Positions 1 through 10,881 of a DNA stretch of 64,000 bases are shown one piece after another (position 1 is the stretch's first letter; the number at the start of each line of letters is the position of its first letter). The DNA lies in the NCBI GenBank assembly GCA_963580455.1, contig OY756968.1, positions 15,779,996-15,843,995 on the forward strand, read 5' to 3'. The notes beneath the pieces are model-generated. The model was not told the DNA's origin. It saw only the letters and a program-made list of their open reading frames with translations, and searched no databases. Position numbers and translations under genes: made by a program. Source of the stretch: Euonymus europaeus (lineage: Eukaryota > Streptophyta > Magnoliopsida > Celastrales > Celastraceae).

Positions 1-3000
1 CAAATCGAAATAACGCTTTAAAGCTCCTCCATAGTGAGAGTTGAGCAAATTCAAACCATCAAAGTTGCTCGGTGTACACTTTTTATTGTTCCTGTATGTC
101 AAATATTTTGAGTATAAGCATCCTAGATTATTTCGATACCAAAACGCCAACTTTCTATGACAAATGGACAAAACCGTTAAAAGCTCCTCAATATATAGAG
201 TTGAGTAACTTCGGACCATCAAAGTTGCTCAGTGTACACTATTATTGTTCTTCTATGTGAAATTTTACGAGTATATGCTTCCTAAATCATTTCGATGCTA
301 AAACACCAACTTTCTATGAAAAATTCACAAAATCGTTAAATGATCCTCCATAGAGAGAGTTGAGCAACTTCGGACCATCAAAGTTGCTCGGTGTACACCT
401 TTTATTGTTCGTCTATGTCAAATTTTACGAGTATAAGCTTTCTCGATTATTTCGATGCCAAAACACCAACTTCCTATGACAAATCAAAATAACCATTAAA
501 AGCTCCTCCATAGAGAGAGTTGAGCAAATACGAACCATCAAAGTTGCTCAGTGTACACTTTTTATTGTTCCTCTATGTCAAATTTTATAGTATAAGCTTC
601 CAAGATTATTTCGATACCAAAACGCCAACTTTCTTTGACAAATGGACAAAACAATTAAAAGCTCCTCCATAGAGAGAGTTGAGTAACTTCGGACCATCAA
701 AGTTGGTCGGTGTACACTTTTTATTGTTTCTCTATGTCAAATTTTTTGCGTATAAACTTCCTAGATTATTTCGATGCCAAAACACGAACTTTCTATGACA
801 AATGAACAAAACCGTTAAAAGTTCCTCCATGGAATGAGTTGAGGAACTTCGGGCCATCAAAGTTGCTCTGTGTACAGTTTTTATTGTTCTTCTCTGTGAA
901 ATTTTATGAGTATATGTTTCCTAGATTATTTCGATGCGAGAACACCAACTTTCTATGAGAAATGGACAAAACCGTTAAAAGTTCCTCCAAAGAGAGAGTT
1001 GAGCAACCTCGGACCGTCAACGTTGCTCTGTGTACACTTTTTATTGTTCTTCTATGTCAAATTTTTTGCGTATAAGCTTCCTAGATGATTTCGATTCCAA
1101 AACACCAACTATCTATGACAAATAGACAAAACCGTTAAAAGCTCCTCCATAGAGAGTGTTGAGCAACTTCGGACCATCAAAGTTGCTCGGTGTACACCTT
1201 TTATTGTTCTTCTATGTCAAATTTTTTGAGTATAAGCTTCCTAGATTATTTCGATGCGAAAACACCAACTTTCTATGACAAATGGACAAAACCGTTAAAA
1301 GCACCTCCATAGAAAGAGTTGAGCAAGTTCGGACCGTCAAAGTTGCTCGGTGTACAGTTTTTTTGAAAGAAATGTCAAATTTTATGTGTATAAGCTTGCT
1401 AGATTGTTTCGATCCCAAAAGACTAACTTTCTATGAAAAATGCACAAAACCGCTAAAAGCTCCTCCATAAAGAAGTTTCCGCAAATTTGAACCACCAAAG
1501 TTGCTTGCTGTACACCTTTTATTGTTCTTCTATGTCAAATTTTTCGAGTATAAGCTTTTTGGATTATTTCGATGCCAAAACACCAACTTTATATGACAAA
1601 TGGACAAAACCATTAAAGGCTCTTCCATAGAGAGAGTTGCGCAAATTTGAACTATCAAAGTTGTTCGGTGTACACCTTTTATTGTTCTTCTATGTCAAAT
1701 TTTTTGAGTAGAAGCTTCATAGATTATTTCGATGCGAAAACACCAACTTTCTATGACAAATGTACAAATTCGTTAAAAGCTCCTCCATAGAGAGAGTTGC
1801 GCAAATTCGAAACATCAAAGTTGCTCGGTGTACACCTTTTACCATTCTTCTATGTCAAATTTTACGAGTATAAGCTTCCTAGATTATTTTGATGCCAAAA
1901 CATCAATTTTCTATGGCAAATTGACGTAACCGTTACAAGCTCCTCCGTAGAGAGAGTTGAGCAACTTCGGACCATCAAAGTTGCTCGATGTACACTTTTT
2001 ATTGCTCTTCTATGTCAAATTTTACAAGTATAAGCTTTCTAGATTATTTCGATGGCAACACACCAACTTTCTATGACAAATCGAAATAACCATTAAAAGC
2101 TCCTCCATAGAGAGAGTTGATCAAATTCGAACCATCAAAGTTGCTCGGTGCACTCGTTTTATTGTTCCTCTATGTCAAATTATTTGAGTATAAGCTTCCT
2201 AGATTATTTGGATACCAAAACGCAAACTTTCTATGACAAATGGACAGAACCGTTAAAAGCTCCTCCATAGCGAGAGTTGAGTAACTTCGGACTATCAAAG
2301 TTGGTCGGTGTACACTTTTTATTGTTCTTCTTTGTCAAATTTTTTGCGTATAAACTTCCTAGATTATTTCGATGCCAAAACATGAACTTTCTATGACAAA
2401 TGAACAAAACCGTTAAAAGCTCCTCCATAGAAAGAGTTGAGAAACTTCGGACCATCATAGTTGCTCTTTGTACACTTTTTATTGTTCTTCTATGTGAAAT
2501 TTTATGTGTATATGCTTCCTAGATTATTTCGATGCGAAAACACCAACTTTCAATGAGAAATGGAGAAAACCGTTAAAAGCTCATCCAAAGAAAGAGTTGA
2601 GCAACCTCGGACCGTCAACGTGGCTCTGTGTACACTTTTTATTGTTCTTCTACGTCAAATTTTTTGCGTATAAGCTTTCTAGATTATTTCGATTCCAAAA
2701 CAACAACTTTCTATGACAAATGGACAAAACCGTTAAAAGCTCCTCCATATAGAGAGTTGAGCAAGTTCGGACCATCAAAGTTGCTCGGTGTACACCTTTT
2801 ATTGTCCTTCTATTTCAAATTTTTTGAGTATAAGCTTCCAAGATTATTTCGATACCAAAACGCCAACTTTCTATGACAAATGGACAAAACCGTTAAAAGC
2901 TCCTCCATTGAGAGAGTTGAGTAACTTCGGACCATCAAAGTTGGTCGGTGTACACTTTTTATCGTTCTTCTATGTCAAATTTTTTGCGTATAAACTTCCT

Positions 3001-3516
3001 AGATTATTTCGATGCCAAAACATGAACTTTCTATGACAAATGAAAAAAACCGTTAAAAGCTCCTTCATAGAAAGAGTTGAGAAACTTCGGGCCATCAAAG
3101 TTGCTCTGTGTACACTTTTTATTCTTCTTCTATGTGAAATTTTATGAGTATATGCTGAGTATATTACTTCGATGCCAAAACACCAACTTTCGATGAGAAA
3201 TAGACAAAACCGTTAAGAGCTCCTCCAATGAGAGAGTTGAACAACTTCGGACTATCATAGTTGCTCGGTGTATACTTTTTATTGTTCTTCTATGTCAAAT
3301 TTTTCGAGTATAAGCTTCCTAGATTATTTCGATGCCAAAACACCAATTTTCTAGGATAAATTGAAGAAACCGTTAATAGCTCCTCCATAGAGAGAGTTGA
3401 GCAACTTCGGACCATCAAAGTTGCTCGACGTACACTTTTTCTAGTTCTTCTATGTCACATTTTACAAGTATAAGCTTCCTAGATTATTTCGATGTGAAAA
3501 TACCAACTTTCTATGA
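1..3516 (+). repeat. Long higher-order unit of about 22 monomers
   Basis: A landmark monomer pair opens this segment: CGAAATAACGCTT followed by a monomer with CCTGTATGTCAAATATTTTG. The pair returns at about 3517, giving a 3516-bp period (22 monomers), and again near 17528, 20563 and 23920. The 17528-to-20563 spacing is 3035 bp (19 monomers) and the 20563-to-23920 spacing is 3357 bp (21 monomers). The unit therefore varies in length by whole monomers. Boundaries are arbitrary because window position 1 cuts a repeat. Confidence 0.6.
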
Positions 3517-6161
3517 TAAATCGAAATAACGCTTAAAAGCTCCTCCATAGAGAGAGTTGAGCAAATTCGAACCATCAAAGTTGCTCGGTGTACACTTTTT
3601 ATTGTTCCTGTATGTCAAATATTTTGAGTATAAGCTTCCTAGATTATTTCGATACCAAAACGCCAACTTTCTATGACAAATGGACAAAACCGTTAAAAGC
3701 TCCTTCATATAGAGAGTTGAGTAACTTCGGACCATCAAAGTTGCTCGGTGTACACTATTATTGTTCTTCTATGTGAAATTTTACGAGTATATGTTTCCTA
3801 AATTTTTTCGATGCCAAAACACCAACTTTCTATGAAAAATTCACAAAACCGTTAAATGATCCTCCATAGAGAGAGTAGAGCAACTTCGGACCATCAAAGT
3901 TGCTCAGTGTACACTATTATTGTTCTTCTATGTGAAATTTTACGAGTATATGCTTCCTAAATTATTTCGATGCCAAAACACCAAATTTCTATGAAAAATT
4001 CACAAAACCGTTAAATGATCCTCCATAGAGAGAGTAGAGCAACTTCGGAACATCAAAGTTGCTCGGTGTACACCTTTTATTGTTTTTTATATCAAATTTT
4101 ACGAGTATAAGCTTCCTAGATTATTTCGATGCCAAAACACCAACTTCCTATGACAAATCGACGAAACCACTAACAACTCCTCCATATAGAGAGTTGAGCA
4201 AATTCGGACCATCAAAGTTGCTCGGTGTACACTTTTTATTGTTCTTCTATGTCAAATTTTACGAGTATAAGCTTCCTACATTATTTCGATGCCTAAACAG
4301 CAACTTTCTATGACAAATCAAAATAACCATTAAAAGCTCCTCCATAGAGGGAGTTGAGCAAATACGAACCATCAAAGTTGCTCGGTGTACACTTTTTATT
4401 GTTCCTCTATGTCAAATTTTATAGTATAAGCTTCCAAGATTATTTCGATACCAAAACGCCAACTTTCTATGACAAATGGACAAAACCATTAAAAGCTCCT
4501 CCATAGAGAGAGTTGACAAACTTCGGACCATCAATGTTGGTCGGTGTACACTTTTTATTGTTTCTCTATGTCAAATTTTTTGCGTATAAACTTCCTAGAC
4601 TATTTTGATGCCAAAACACGAACTTTCTATGACAAATGAACAAAACCGTTAAAAGCTCCTCCATGGAAAGAGTTGAGCAACTTCGGGCCACTAAAGTTGC
4701 TCTGTGTACAGTTTTTATTGTTCTTCTATGTTAAATTTTATGAGTATATGCTTCCTAGATTATTTCGATGCGAAAACACCAACTTTCTATGAGAAATGGA
4801 CAAAACCGTTAAAATCTCCTCCAAAGAGAGAGTTGAGCAACCTCGGACCGTCAACGTTGCTCTGTGTACACTTTTTATTGTTCTTCTATGTCAAATTTTT
4901 TGCGTATAAGCTTCCTAGATTATTTCGATTCCAAAACGCCAACTTTCTATGACAAATGGACAAAACCGTTAAAAGCTCCTCCATAGAGAGAGTTGAGCAA
5001 CTTCGGACCATCAAAGTTGCTTGGTGTGCACTTTTTATTGAAAGAAATGTCAAATTTTATAAGTATAAGCTTGCTAGATTGTTTCGATCCCAAAAGACTA
5101 ACTTTCTACGAAAAATGCATAAGACCGCTAAAATCTCCTCCATAAAGAGGTTTGCGCAAATTCGAACCATCAAAGTTGATCGCTATACAACTTTTATTGT
5201 TCTTCTATGTCAAATTTTTCGAGTATAAGCTTCCTAGATTATTTCGATGTCAAAACACAAACTTTATATGACAAATGAAAAAAACCGTTAAAAGCTCCTC
5301 CATAGAGAGAGTTGCGCAAATTTGAACTATCAAAGTTGCTCTGTGTACACCTTTTATTGTTCTTCTATGTCAAATTTTTCGACTATAAGCTTCCTAGATT
5401 AATTCGATGTCAAAACACCAACTTTATATGACAAATGGACAAAACCGTTAAAAGCTCCTCTATAGAGAGAGTTGCGCAAATTTGAACTATCAAAGTTGCT
5501 CTGTGTACACCCTTTATTGTTCTTCTATGTCAACTTTTTCGAGTATAAGCTTCCTAGATTATTTCGATGCCAAAACACCATCTTTCTATGAGTAATGGAC
5601 AAAACCATTAAAAGCTCCTCCAAAGAGAGAGTTGAGCAACCTCGGACCGTCAACGTTGCTCTGTGTACACTTTTTATTGTTCTTCTATTTAAAATTTTTT
5701 GCGTATAAGCTTCCTAGATTATTTCGATTCCAAACACCGACTTTCTATGACAAATGGACAAAACCGTTAAAAGCTCCTCCATAGAGAGAGTTGAGCAACT
5801 TCAGACCATCAAAGTTGCTCGGTGTACACCTTTTATTGTTCTTCTATGTCAAATTTTTCGACTATAAGCTTCCAAGATTATTTCGATGCTAAAACACCAA
5901 CTTTCTATGACAAATGGACAAAACCGTTAAAAGTACCTCATAGAAAGAGTTGAGCAACTTCGGACAGTCAAAGTTGCTCGGTGTACACTTTTTATTGAAA
6001 GAAATGTCAAATTTTATGAGTATAAGCTTGCTAGATTGTTTCGATCCCAAAAGACTAACATTCTATGAAAAATGCACAAGACCGCTAAAAGCTCCTCCAT
6101 AAAGAGGTTTGCGCAAATTCGAACCATCAAAGTTGATCGCTATACACCTTTTATTGTTCTT

Positions 6162-7742
6162 CTATGTCAAATTTTTCGAGTATAAGCTTCCTAGATTATT
6201 TCGATGCCAAAACACCAACTTTATATGACAAATGGACAAAACCGTTAAAAGCTCCTCATAGAAAGAGTTGAAAAACTTCGGACCATTAAAAGCTCCTCCA
6301 TAGAGAGAGTTGAGCAAATACGAACCATCAAAGTTGCTCGGTGTACACTTCAACTCTTCAAATGCGGCCTTACATTCGTCTGTCGACACAAACGGTGTGC
6401 CCTTCTTCGTGAGCTGCGTCGTCGACGAAGCAACTCTCGAAAAATCCTCAATAAATCTCCGGTAGTAACCCGCCAATCCTAGAAAACTCCGGATCTCTGT
6501 CACATTCTTTGGTCTCTCCCATTTTAAAACCGACTCAACTTTGGAGTAATCAACCGCTATGCCTTCTTGAGTGATCACATGGCCTTGGAACTTTACTTCT
6601 GTGGCCCAAAATTCACACTTACTCAATTTAGCATACAGTTGATTCTCCCTCAACGTCTGTAACACTACCCTCAAATGTTCCTCATGCTCTTCCTCCGTAG
6701 GAGAATAAATCAATATATCATCAATAAACACCACTACAAACTTATCCAAAAACGGTCGAAGAACCCTTTGCATTAGGTCCATGAATACCGCCGGGGCATT
6801 TGTCAACCCAAACGGCATCACAAGGAACTCATAATGCCCATAACGAGTTCTAAACGCTATTTTCTGGATATCCTCATCCTTAATCCTCAACTGATGATAA
6901 CCCGACCTCAAGTCAATCTTAGAGAAATGCCTAGCACCTCTCAATTGGTCAAACAAATCATTGATCCTAGGCAACGGATACTTATTCCTCACTGTAACCT
7001 TATTCAACTGCCTATAATCAATACACATCCTCAAACTTCCGTCCTTCTTCTTGACGAACAACACCGGTGCTCCCCACGGGGACACACTCGGTCTGATGAA
7101 TCCCAAGTCTAGCAACTCTTCTAACTGAGTGCTCAACTCTTTCAACTCTGCTGGAGCCATCCGATACGGCGGAATCAAAATCGGCTTGACATTCGGATGC
7201 AACTCAATAGCAAAGTCAATTTCCCTCTTCGGAGGTAATCCCGGCAACTCCTCCAGAAATACATCCATAAATTCTTCCACTACCCTAATCATGGTAGCTA
7301 CATCTCCCTTAGGAGCCAAACTCACCAAACTCGCAACTCTACAATCTTTGTACGAAGGATTATCCATGAAATGTGGGCATGGAATCCCCTTCGATCCCCT
7401 CAATTGAATCACTCCTCCCTCGGGTACTCTAAGAGTAATCTTCCTCTCCCAGAAGTCAAGCAACCCTTGGTGCTTCGTCAACCAATCAACTCCAAGAATC
7501 ACATCAAAATCCTGGAAATCTAATACATACAAGTCGGATTTCAGAGATATTTCTCCAAACCGACACTCACAACCGAACACTACTCCCTCCAACGTGGTAA
7601 AGTGCCCGAATGGTGAGGACACCGTAAACATTCTCCTAATCGGCGAAATCTCCACCGCTAGTGCATTCACTAACGAACTAGTAATAAATGACGAAGTAGC
7701 TCCAAAATCACACAAAACTCTTGCCCAACTATTCGAAATCAA
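6162..7742 (-). pseudogene. pol: Gypsy pol fragment (protease-RT) fused to satellite, copy 1
   Basis: Open frame of 526 residues counted from a TTG at 7742; the similarity continues upstream in the same frame across the gag-pro junction, so this start is not a true initiator. Residues 1-110 are a retropepsin-like domain with the active-site region [10 protein letters not shown] at 11-19, where the usual D-T/S-G is D-F-G. Reverse transcriptase spans about 165-390: [11 protein letters not shown] near 167, [10 protein letters not shown] from 275 with the first catalytic Asp at 277, [10 protein letters not shown] from 309, and FIDD at 339-342. The RT-RNase H linker [10 protein letters not shown] is at 422-431. 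Retroelement similarity stops at Lys465 (6348); residues 466-526 translate satellite in antisense. RNase H and integrase are absent. In a living element this polyprotein would process Gag-Pol and copy RNA into cDNA in cytoplasmic particles; this copy cannot do so. Confidence 0.93.
6240..6348 (+). repeat. Rearranged, truncated monomer beside the retroelement
   Basis: After a normal start at AGCTCCTCATAGAAAGAGTTG the monomer runs to CTTCGGACCATT and then jumps directly to AAAAGCTCCTCC of the next unit, skipping most of a monomer. One nearly normal piece follows up to GTGTACACTT, where the retroelement begins. The same rearrangement is present at about 25531-25639, so it is older than the duplication. 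It marks the edge where the 3' half of the retroelement was lost. Confidence 0.8.
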
Positions 7743-7750
7743 GAATGTAC

Positions 7751-8371
7751 CTAGGCCACTCCACTCAGATAATAGAAAACAAACTTCACCCGCCGCTCAT
7801 CGGGTATCTCAAGAGTGTCCATTCTCATACTCAGCTGGTTGAACCACTCCTCCGCGCCCACACCCGTTCCATCTCTAGAAAATGTTGGAGGAGTAGTCCT
7901 CCTCAATTGGTCCACCTCATACATCCCTCTCCCAGCTCTAGGTACTGCTGCTACCTTAGTTGTAGCCTCTGGTACCACTCCCTCAGCACGAGTGCCAGTA
8001 GCACCCATCGCCTGAGCCACTGCCTGAGCTATGGTCTGCGCCTGTGTCTGCACCATACTCATCATAAAACTAGTAAGACTCTCCATCGTCACTGGTTGCC
8101 CCCCTGTAGTAACAGGAGCAACCTGCACCTCAGGTGGTGCCTACGGATCATCACTCTCCATCGGTAGTCCCTCTTGAACTATCTCTTCCTCTCTCAACTC
8201 CGGATCCACATTCGGAACCGAATCCTCAGTGCTAGGAGTGCCTCTTGTGACATGTTCAACCCCAACACTACGGCCTCTACCTCGGCCCCTACCAACTCCC
8301 CGTCGGCCTCTGCCACGAGGTACTACAGTCCCACTCTCGGACCTGGTAGTTCTACGGGTATTCATCTGCAT
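7751..8371 (-). pseudogene. gag: Gypsy gag remnant with premature stop and 3' deletion, copy 1
   Basis: The reading starts at the Met at 8371, with a basic Gly/Arg-rich stretch (RGRGRRGVGRGRGRGR, residues 20-35). It meets an in-frame TAG at 8141-8143 and continues in the same frame to another TAG at 7751-7753. The C-terminal part resembles the start of the Retrotrans_gag domain: FSRDGTGVGAEEWFNQL, then YYLSGVA. The family normally continues into a tryptophan-containing segment and later a CCHC zinc knuckle; both are missing. The sequence passes directly into the protease region in another frame. The shift and missing domains indicate an internal deletion that removed the rest of gag. Gag would form the virus-like particle; this one is broken. 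The stop and deletion are shared with the second copy at 27042-27662. Confidence 0.88.
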
Positions 8372-8524
8372 GGCAAACAGACAATACCATTTAACCCACT
8401 ACTCAAACGAGGATTTAAGGGGAAAAGAAAACATACCGGATCAGTAGCAGTCGTGACATGGCCTGGATATACTACTCTACAACTAGGACCCAACACCCCA
8501 GATCCTATAAAGAGCCGTAAACCT
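8372..8524 (-). other. Untranslated leader between PBS and gag, copy 1
   Basis: About 150 bp separate the PBS from the gag start, as expected for the 5' leader that holds packaging signals in LTR retrotransposons. No specific motif is recognised beyond this position. Confidence 0.6.
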
Positions 8525-8537
8525 GGCTCTGATACCA
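8525..8537 (-). other. Primer binding site, initiator-Met tRNA type, copy 1
   Basis: The minus strand reads TGGTATCAGAGCC, the PBS complementary to the 3' end of plant initiator methionine tRNA. It lies 3 bases inside the LTR edge, which ends GGGGCGTGACA in element orientation. This fixes both the element's orientation and the inner LTR border at 8541. Confidence 0.95.
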
Positions 8538-9487
8538 AATTGTCACGCCCCGTTTCCGGAGACGCGACTGGGTGCTCTCTCTGCACCCATCCTAGGTCAC
8601 TAGTGTGAACATCCGGGATCAACCAAAAATCCGGCGGCACCTCCCCGTATATCGGAGAGCGCCCACCTGCATCAGAAACGCAGCAACAACAACATCACAC
8701 TAGCAACCTAGCAAACATAGGCCTCGGGCCTCAACCACATGCAATCCTGACCCTAGGCCTCAGGCCATCCACTACCAGCATGCACAAACTGATGGCATCA
8801 CATATAAATCAACACACAGATTTATAAAACAACAAATATAACCATAAATCAACATCTACTTCCACATACAAGCACCACCGTGCCAAATGGTTATATTCTC
8901 TCAACATAGATATACTACGTACACCCACATGCATAGAGTATATCTCTAGCACCCTATTCTATCCAGGGCCATCCATGACACGACCTGCTCACCGATCCGC
9001 AGCACCAGTACCTGTACCAGTGTCTCCTGTGGAAGGAAGAAAGTAAAGGAGTGAGCTAGAAGCTCAGTAGGGTATGAAGTAAACATCAATATAAGCTGAA
9101 CCAAAGGAAAGTAATGTATCAATATGTTCCTACCACATGAACGTATACTCAACAATTCACATCAACATTTACCCGGATAACCCCTTCGGAGCATAACAAC
9201 CACAATATCATTGCAACTCAATGAAATATTGCACGGGACCAAGCTCACCACAACCAACCACTCCTAGGATCATCCGGTTGCGTGAACCTATCACGCCCGC
9301 ACCCCACAAGGCAAGTCACTCTTGACCTTACCCCTAGTGCGTTATCCTACTTGGAGTTCACATGACTCAGTGGTAACTCTCATCACCTCGTCATCCCTCC
9401 AAGTAGCTTTCAAGAAACCTAAAGGTTCCCGAGTCCATACCCGGTCCCCCATGCAACTCTAATGCATTATGTCATGACATGCTGAAT

Positions 9488-9530
9488 AGATATATATATA
9501 TGAACAACCTACATATATATATATATACAT
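9488..9530. repeat. Paired TA microsatellites in the LTR, copy 1
   Basis: Two TA runs are separated by GAACAACCTAC. The second copy at about 28778-28815 has shorter runs, so length changed after the duplication. One of them could serve as a TATA element for minus-strand transcription, but nothing confirms it. Confidence 0.85.
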
Positions 9531-10279
9531 AACTACCATGATGCATGAACGGAAATCACATCGTGTCCATAGGAGATGGAACACACACACTCGGGTCATG
9601 CAACATCAAGAATCAACAAGAATCACAATTAGGGTTCGTTTCCCCTTAGGAGCAATTAAGGCGGAAACACAAATGGAACGACCAATGAGGAATCGAAAAG
9701 CTCTTTACATATCGAAAATGAACGATAGAAAGTATGGTTGGAAATCCCCTACCTCGTGTCGAGTAAATTACCACAATTTCCCAAATTCCGTTCCTAGGGT
9801 TCCGGTTTGTCCAAACCTATAATGTGGCATAACCGAACCCTCACAAGCATCAATAAACAACCAACAACTCATATAAACATCAATTATATCCAAAATTTCG
9901 AAATTACTCACCTTCTCTCTCTAGAAATTTCTCCAAAATCCTCCAAACTCAACCCAAGCTCAACTCTACTCCAAATCACAAACCAATCTACATAAACATC
10001 CAAAATCAACCTATAAACAATATATCTAAAGCATAGCACTCAACTCTTCAAGAATCTAGCAAATCTAGAAAAACCTAGAATTTACAAAAACTATGAAAAA
10101 CTTACCAAATCACTTGAATCTTCCTTACTTAGCTTCAAGGATCATCAATCCACAATCTCCAAGTCAATCTCTTGCCAAAATCTCCTTCTCTCTCTTCTTC
10201 TCTCTCACTTTCTCTCTCTAGAAGGGCTCCCAAGGTTGGAAATGCCTAAAACTAAGCTTAAAAACTGATTTCCCGATAA

Positions 10280-10480
10280 CCGTCTGGACACCTCAAGTGA
10301 CCGTCCGGACGCTTGCCTCTTCCTCCACTCTCTACCCACTTCGCAGGCTTAACCGTCCGGATGCCTCGTTAGGGTGTCCGGACGTTCTACTGTTCACAGC
10401 ACCAAAATTTCCTCTAAAAATTTCTCTGCCTCAGTTCCTTCACAAACCGTCCGGACGGCTGTTTTATCCGTCCGGACGGT
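10280..10480. promoter_or_regulatory. Cluster of CCGTCCGGACGG palindromes in the LTR, copy 1
   Basis: Six related sites lie within 201 bp, at about 10280, 10301, 10353, 10374, 10447 and 10468. The last two are perfect CCGTCCGGACGG and the others are variants (CCGTCTGGACA, CCGTCCGGATG, GTGTCCGGACG). Clustered palindromes upstream of the gag leader could be factor-binding sites or hairpins. The repetition is seen directly; the role is inferred. Confidence 0.6.
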
Positions 10481-10683
10481 CTCTGTTTTTCAGAAACCCA
10501 GTTTCCCTAAACTTTATTTTCCGGCTCGGTTCAAGCTTTGATTTGATATATTACGGGCCCAAAACGGACATGTATACTAAAAGTTATGACCCATTTACTG
10601 AACCAAGCTCAAAACCATTATTCCATGATTCCGTACCTCACGGATCATCCGAGATTCGACTCAAACTTAAATCTTTTTTGGTC

Positions 10684-10880
10684 GGGGTTTCACTGGCTTA
10701 GTTGGTAGTGGGAGTTGCCCATCAAAGGGAGTGAAGGAGTTCGAGTCCTTGCTCCAACAACCCACCCTTGATGGTGCCAGCTTGAGATGGGCTGGGGGGG
10801 GAGAGGGGTTGGGCTACCTTAGGGTCCATGGGCCTGTCACGAGTCTGCTGCGCAACTCTGATTCAAAAAAGGTAGTTTTT
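10684..10880 (+). mobile_element. tRNA-derived SINE-like insertion in the LTR, copy 1
   Basis: An A-box-like TGGCTTAGTTGG at 10694-10705 and a B-box-like GAGTTCGAGTCC at 10737-10748 form a Pol III type internal promoter. They are followed by a G-rich body and a short T-rich end (GGTAGTTTTT). The piece is related to the core of the fold-back element at 30253-30391, with the same order of GAGTTG, GAGTTCGAG and CCAACAACC. The limits are approximate and no target-site duplication was confirmed. Confidence 0.55.
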
Positions 10881-10881
10881 A

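Larger units (their letters stand above)
1..6348 (+). repeat. Satellite array 1, ~160-bp monomer
   Basis: Head-to-tail monomers of 159-160 bp in one orientation. Recurrent landmarks within a monomer are GAGTTGAGCAACTTCGGACC, AAAGTTGCTCGGTGTACAC, ATTGTTCTTCTATGTCAAAT, GTATAAGCTTCCTAGATTAT, TTTCGATGCCAAAACACC and ACAAAACCGTTAAAAGCTCC. Monomers differ by substitutions and fall into variant types that recur in a fixed order, so the array has higher-order structure. I do not recognise the family. The monomer is AT-rich and close to nucleosome length, as in many plant centromeric and heterochromatic satellites; that function is inference only. No gene is seen here. Confidence 0.97.

Noticed and set aside
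72..260. Short open frames on the plus strand repeating a protein of the form [11 protein letters not shown]...[15 protein letters not shown]
   Set aside because: They recur once per monomer set, differ only as the satellite differs, start and stop at the same monomer phase, and have overlapping antisense twins. They are translations of the satellite; no independent sign of coding was seen.
1240..1275. CENP-B-box-like motif in TTTCGATGCCAAAACACC
   Set aside because: TTCG is present, but the required downstream A and CGGG positions do not fit the consensus.
2231..2458. Antisense open frames of about 75 residues ([24 protein letters not shown]...)
   Set aside because: Same reason: antisense reading of the satellite, repeated throughout the arrays.
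1..6348. CRISPR-like array
   Set aside because: Units of 160 bp with no distinction between constant repeats and unique spacers; this is an ordinary tandem satellite in a plant context.
8174..8608. Plus-strand open frame of 144 residues across the gag N-terminus and LTR edge
   Set aside because: It is the opposite strand of the gag remnant, leader and PBS, whose minus-strand features are clear. No family resemblance.
10694..10748. Possible true tRNA gene at the A/B-box motifs
   Set aside because: Only the internal promoter boxes resemble a tRNA; I could not form a cloverleaf with acceptor pairing. Called SINE-like instead.
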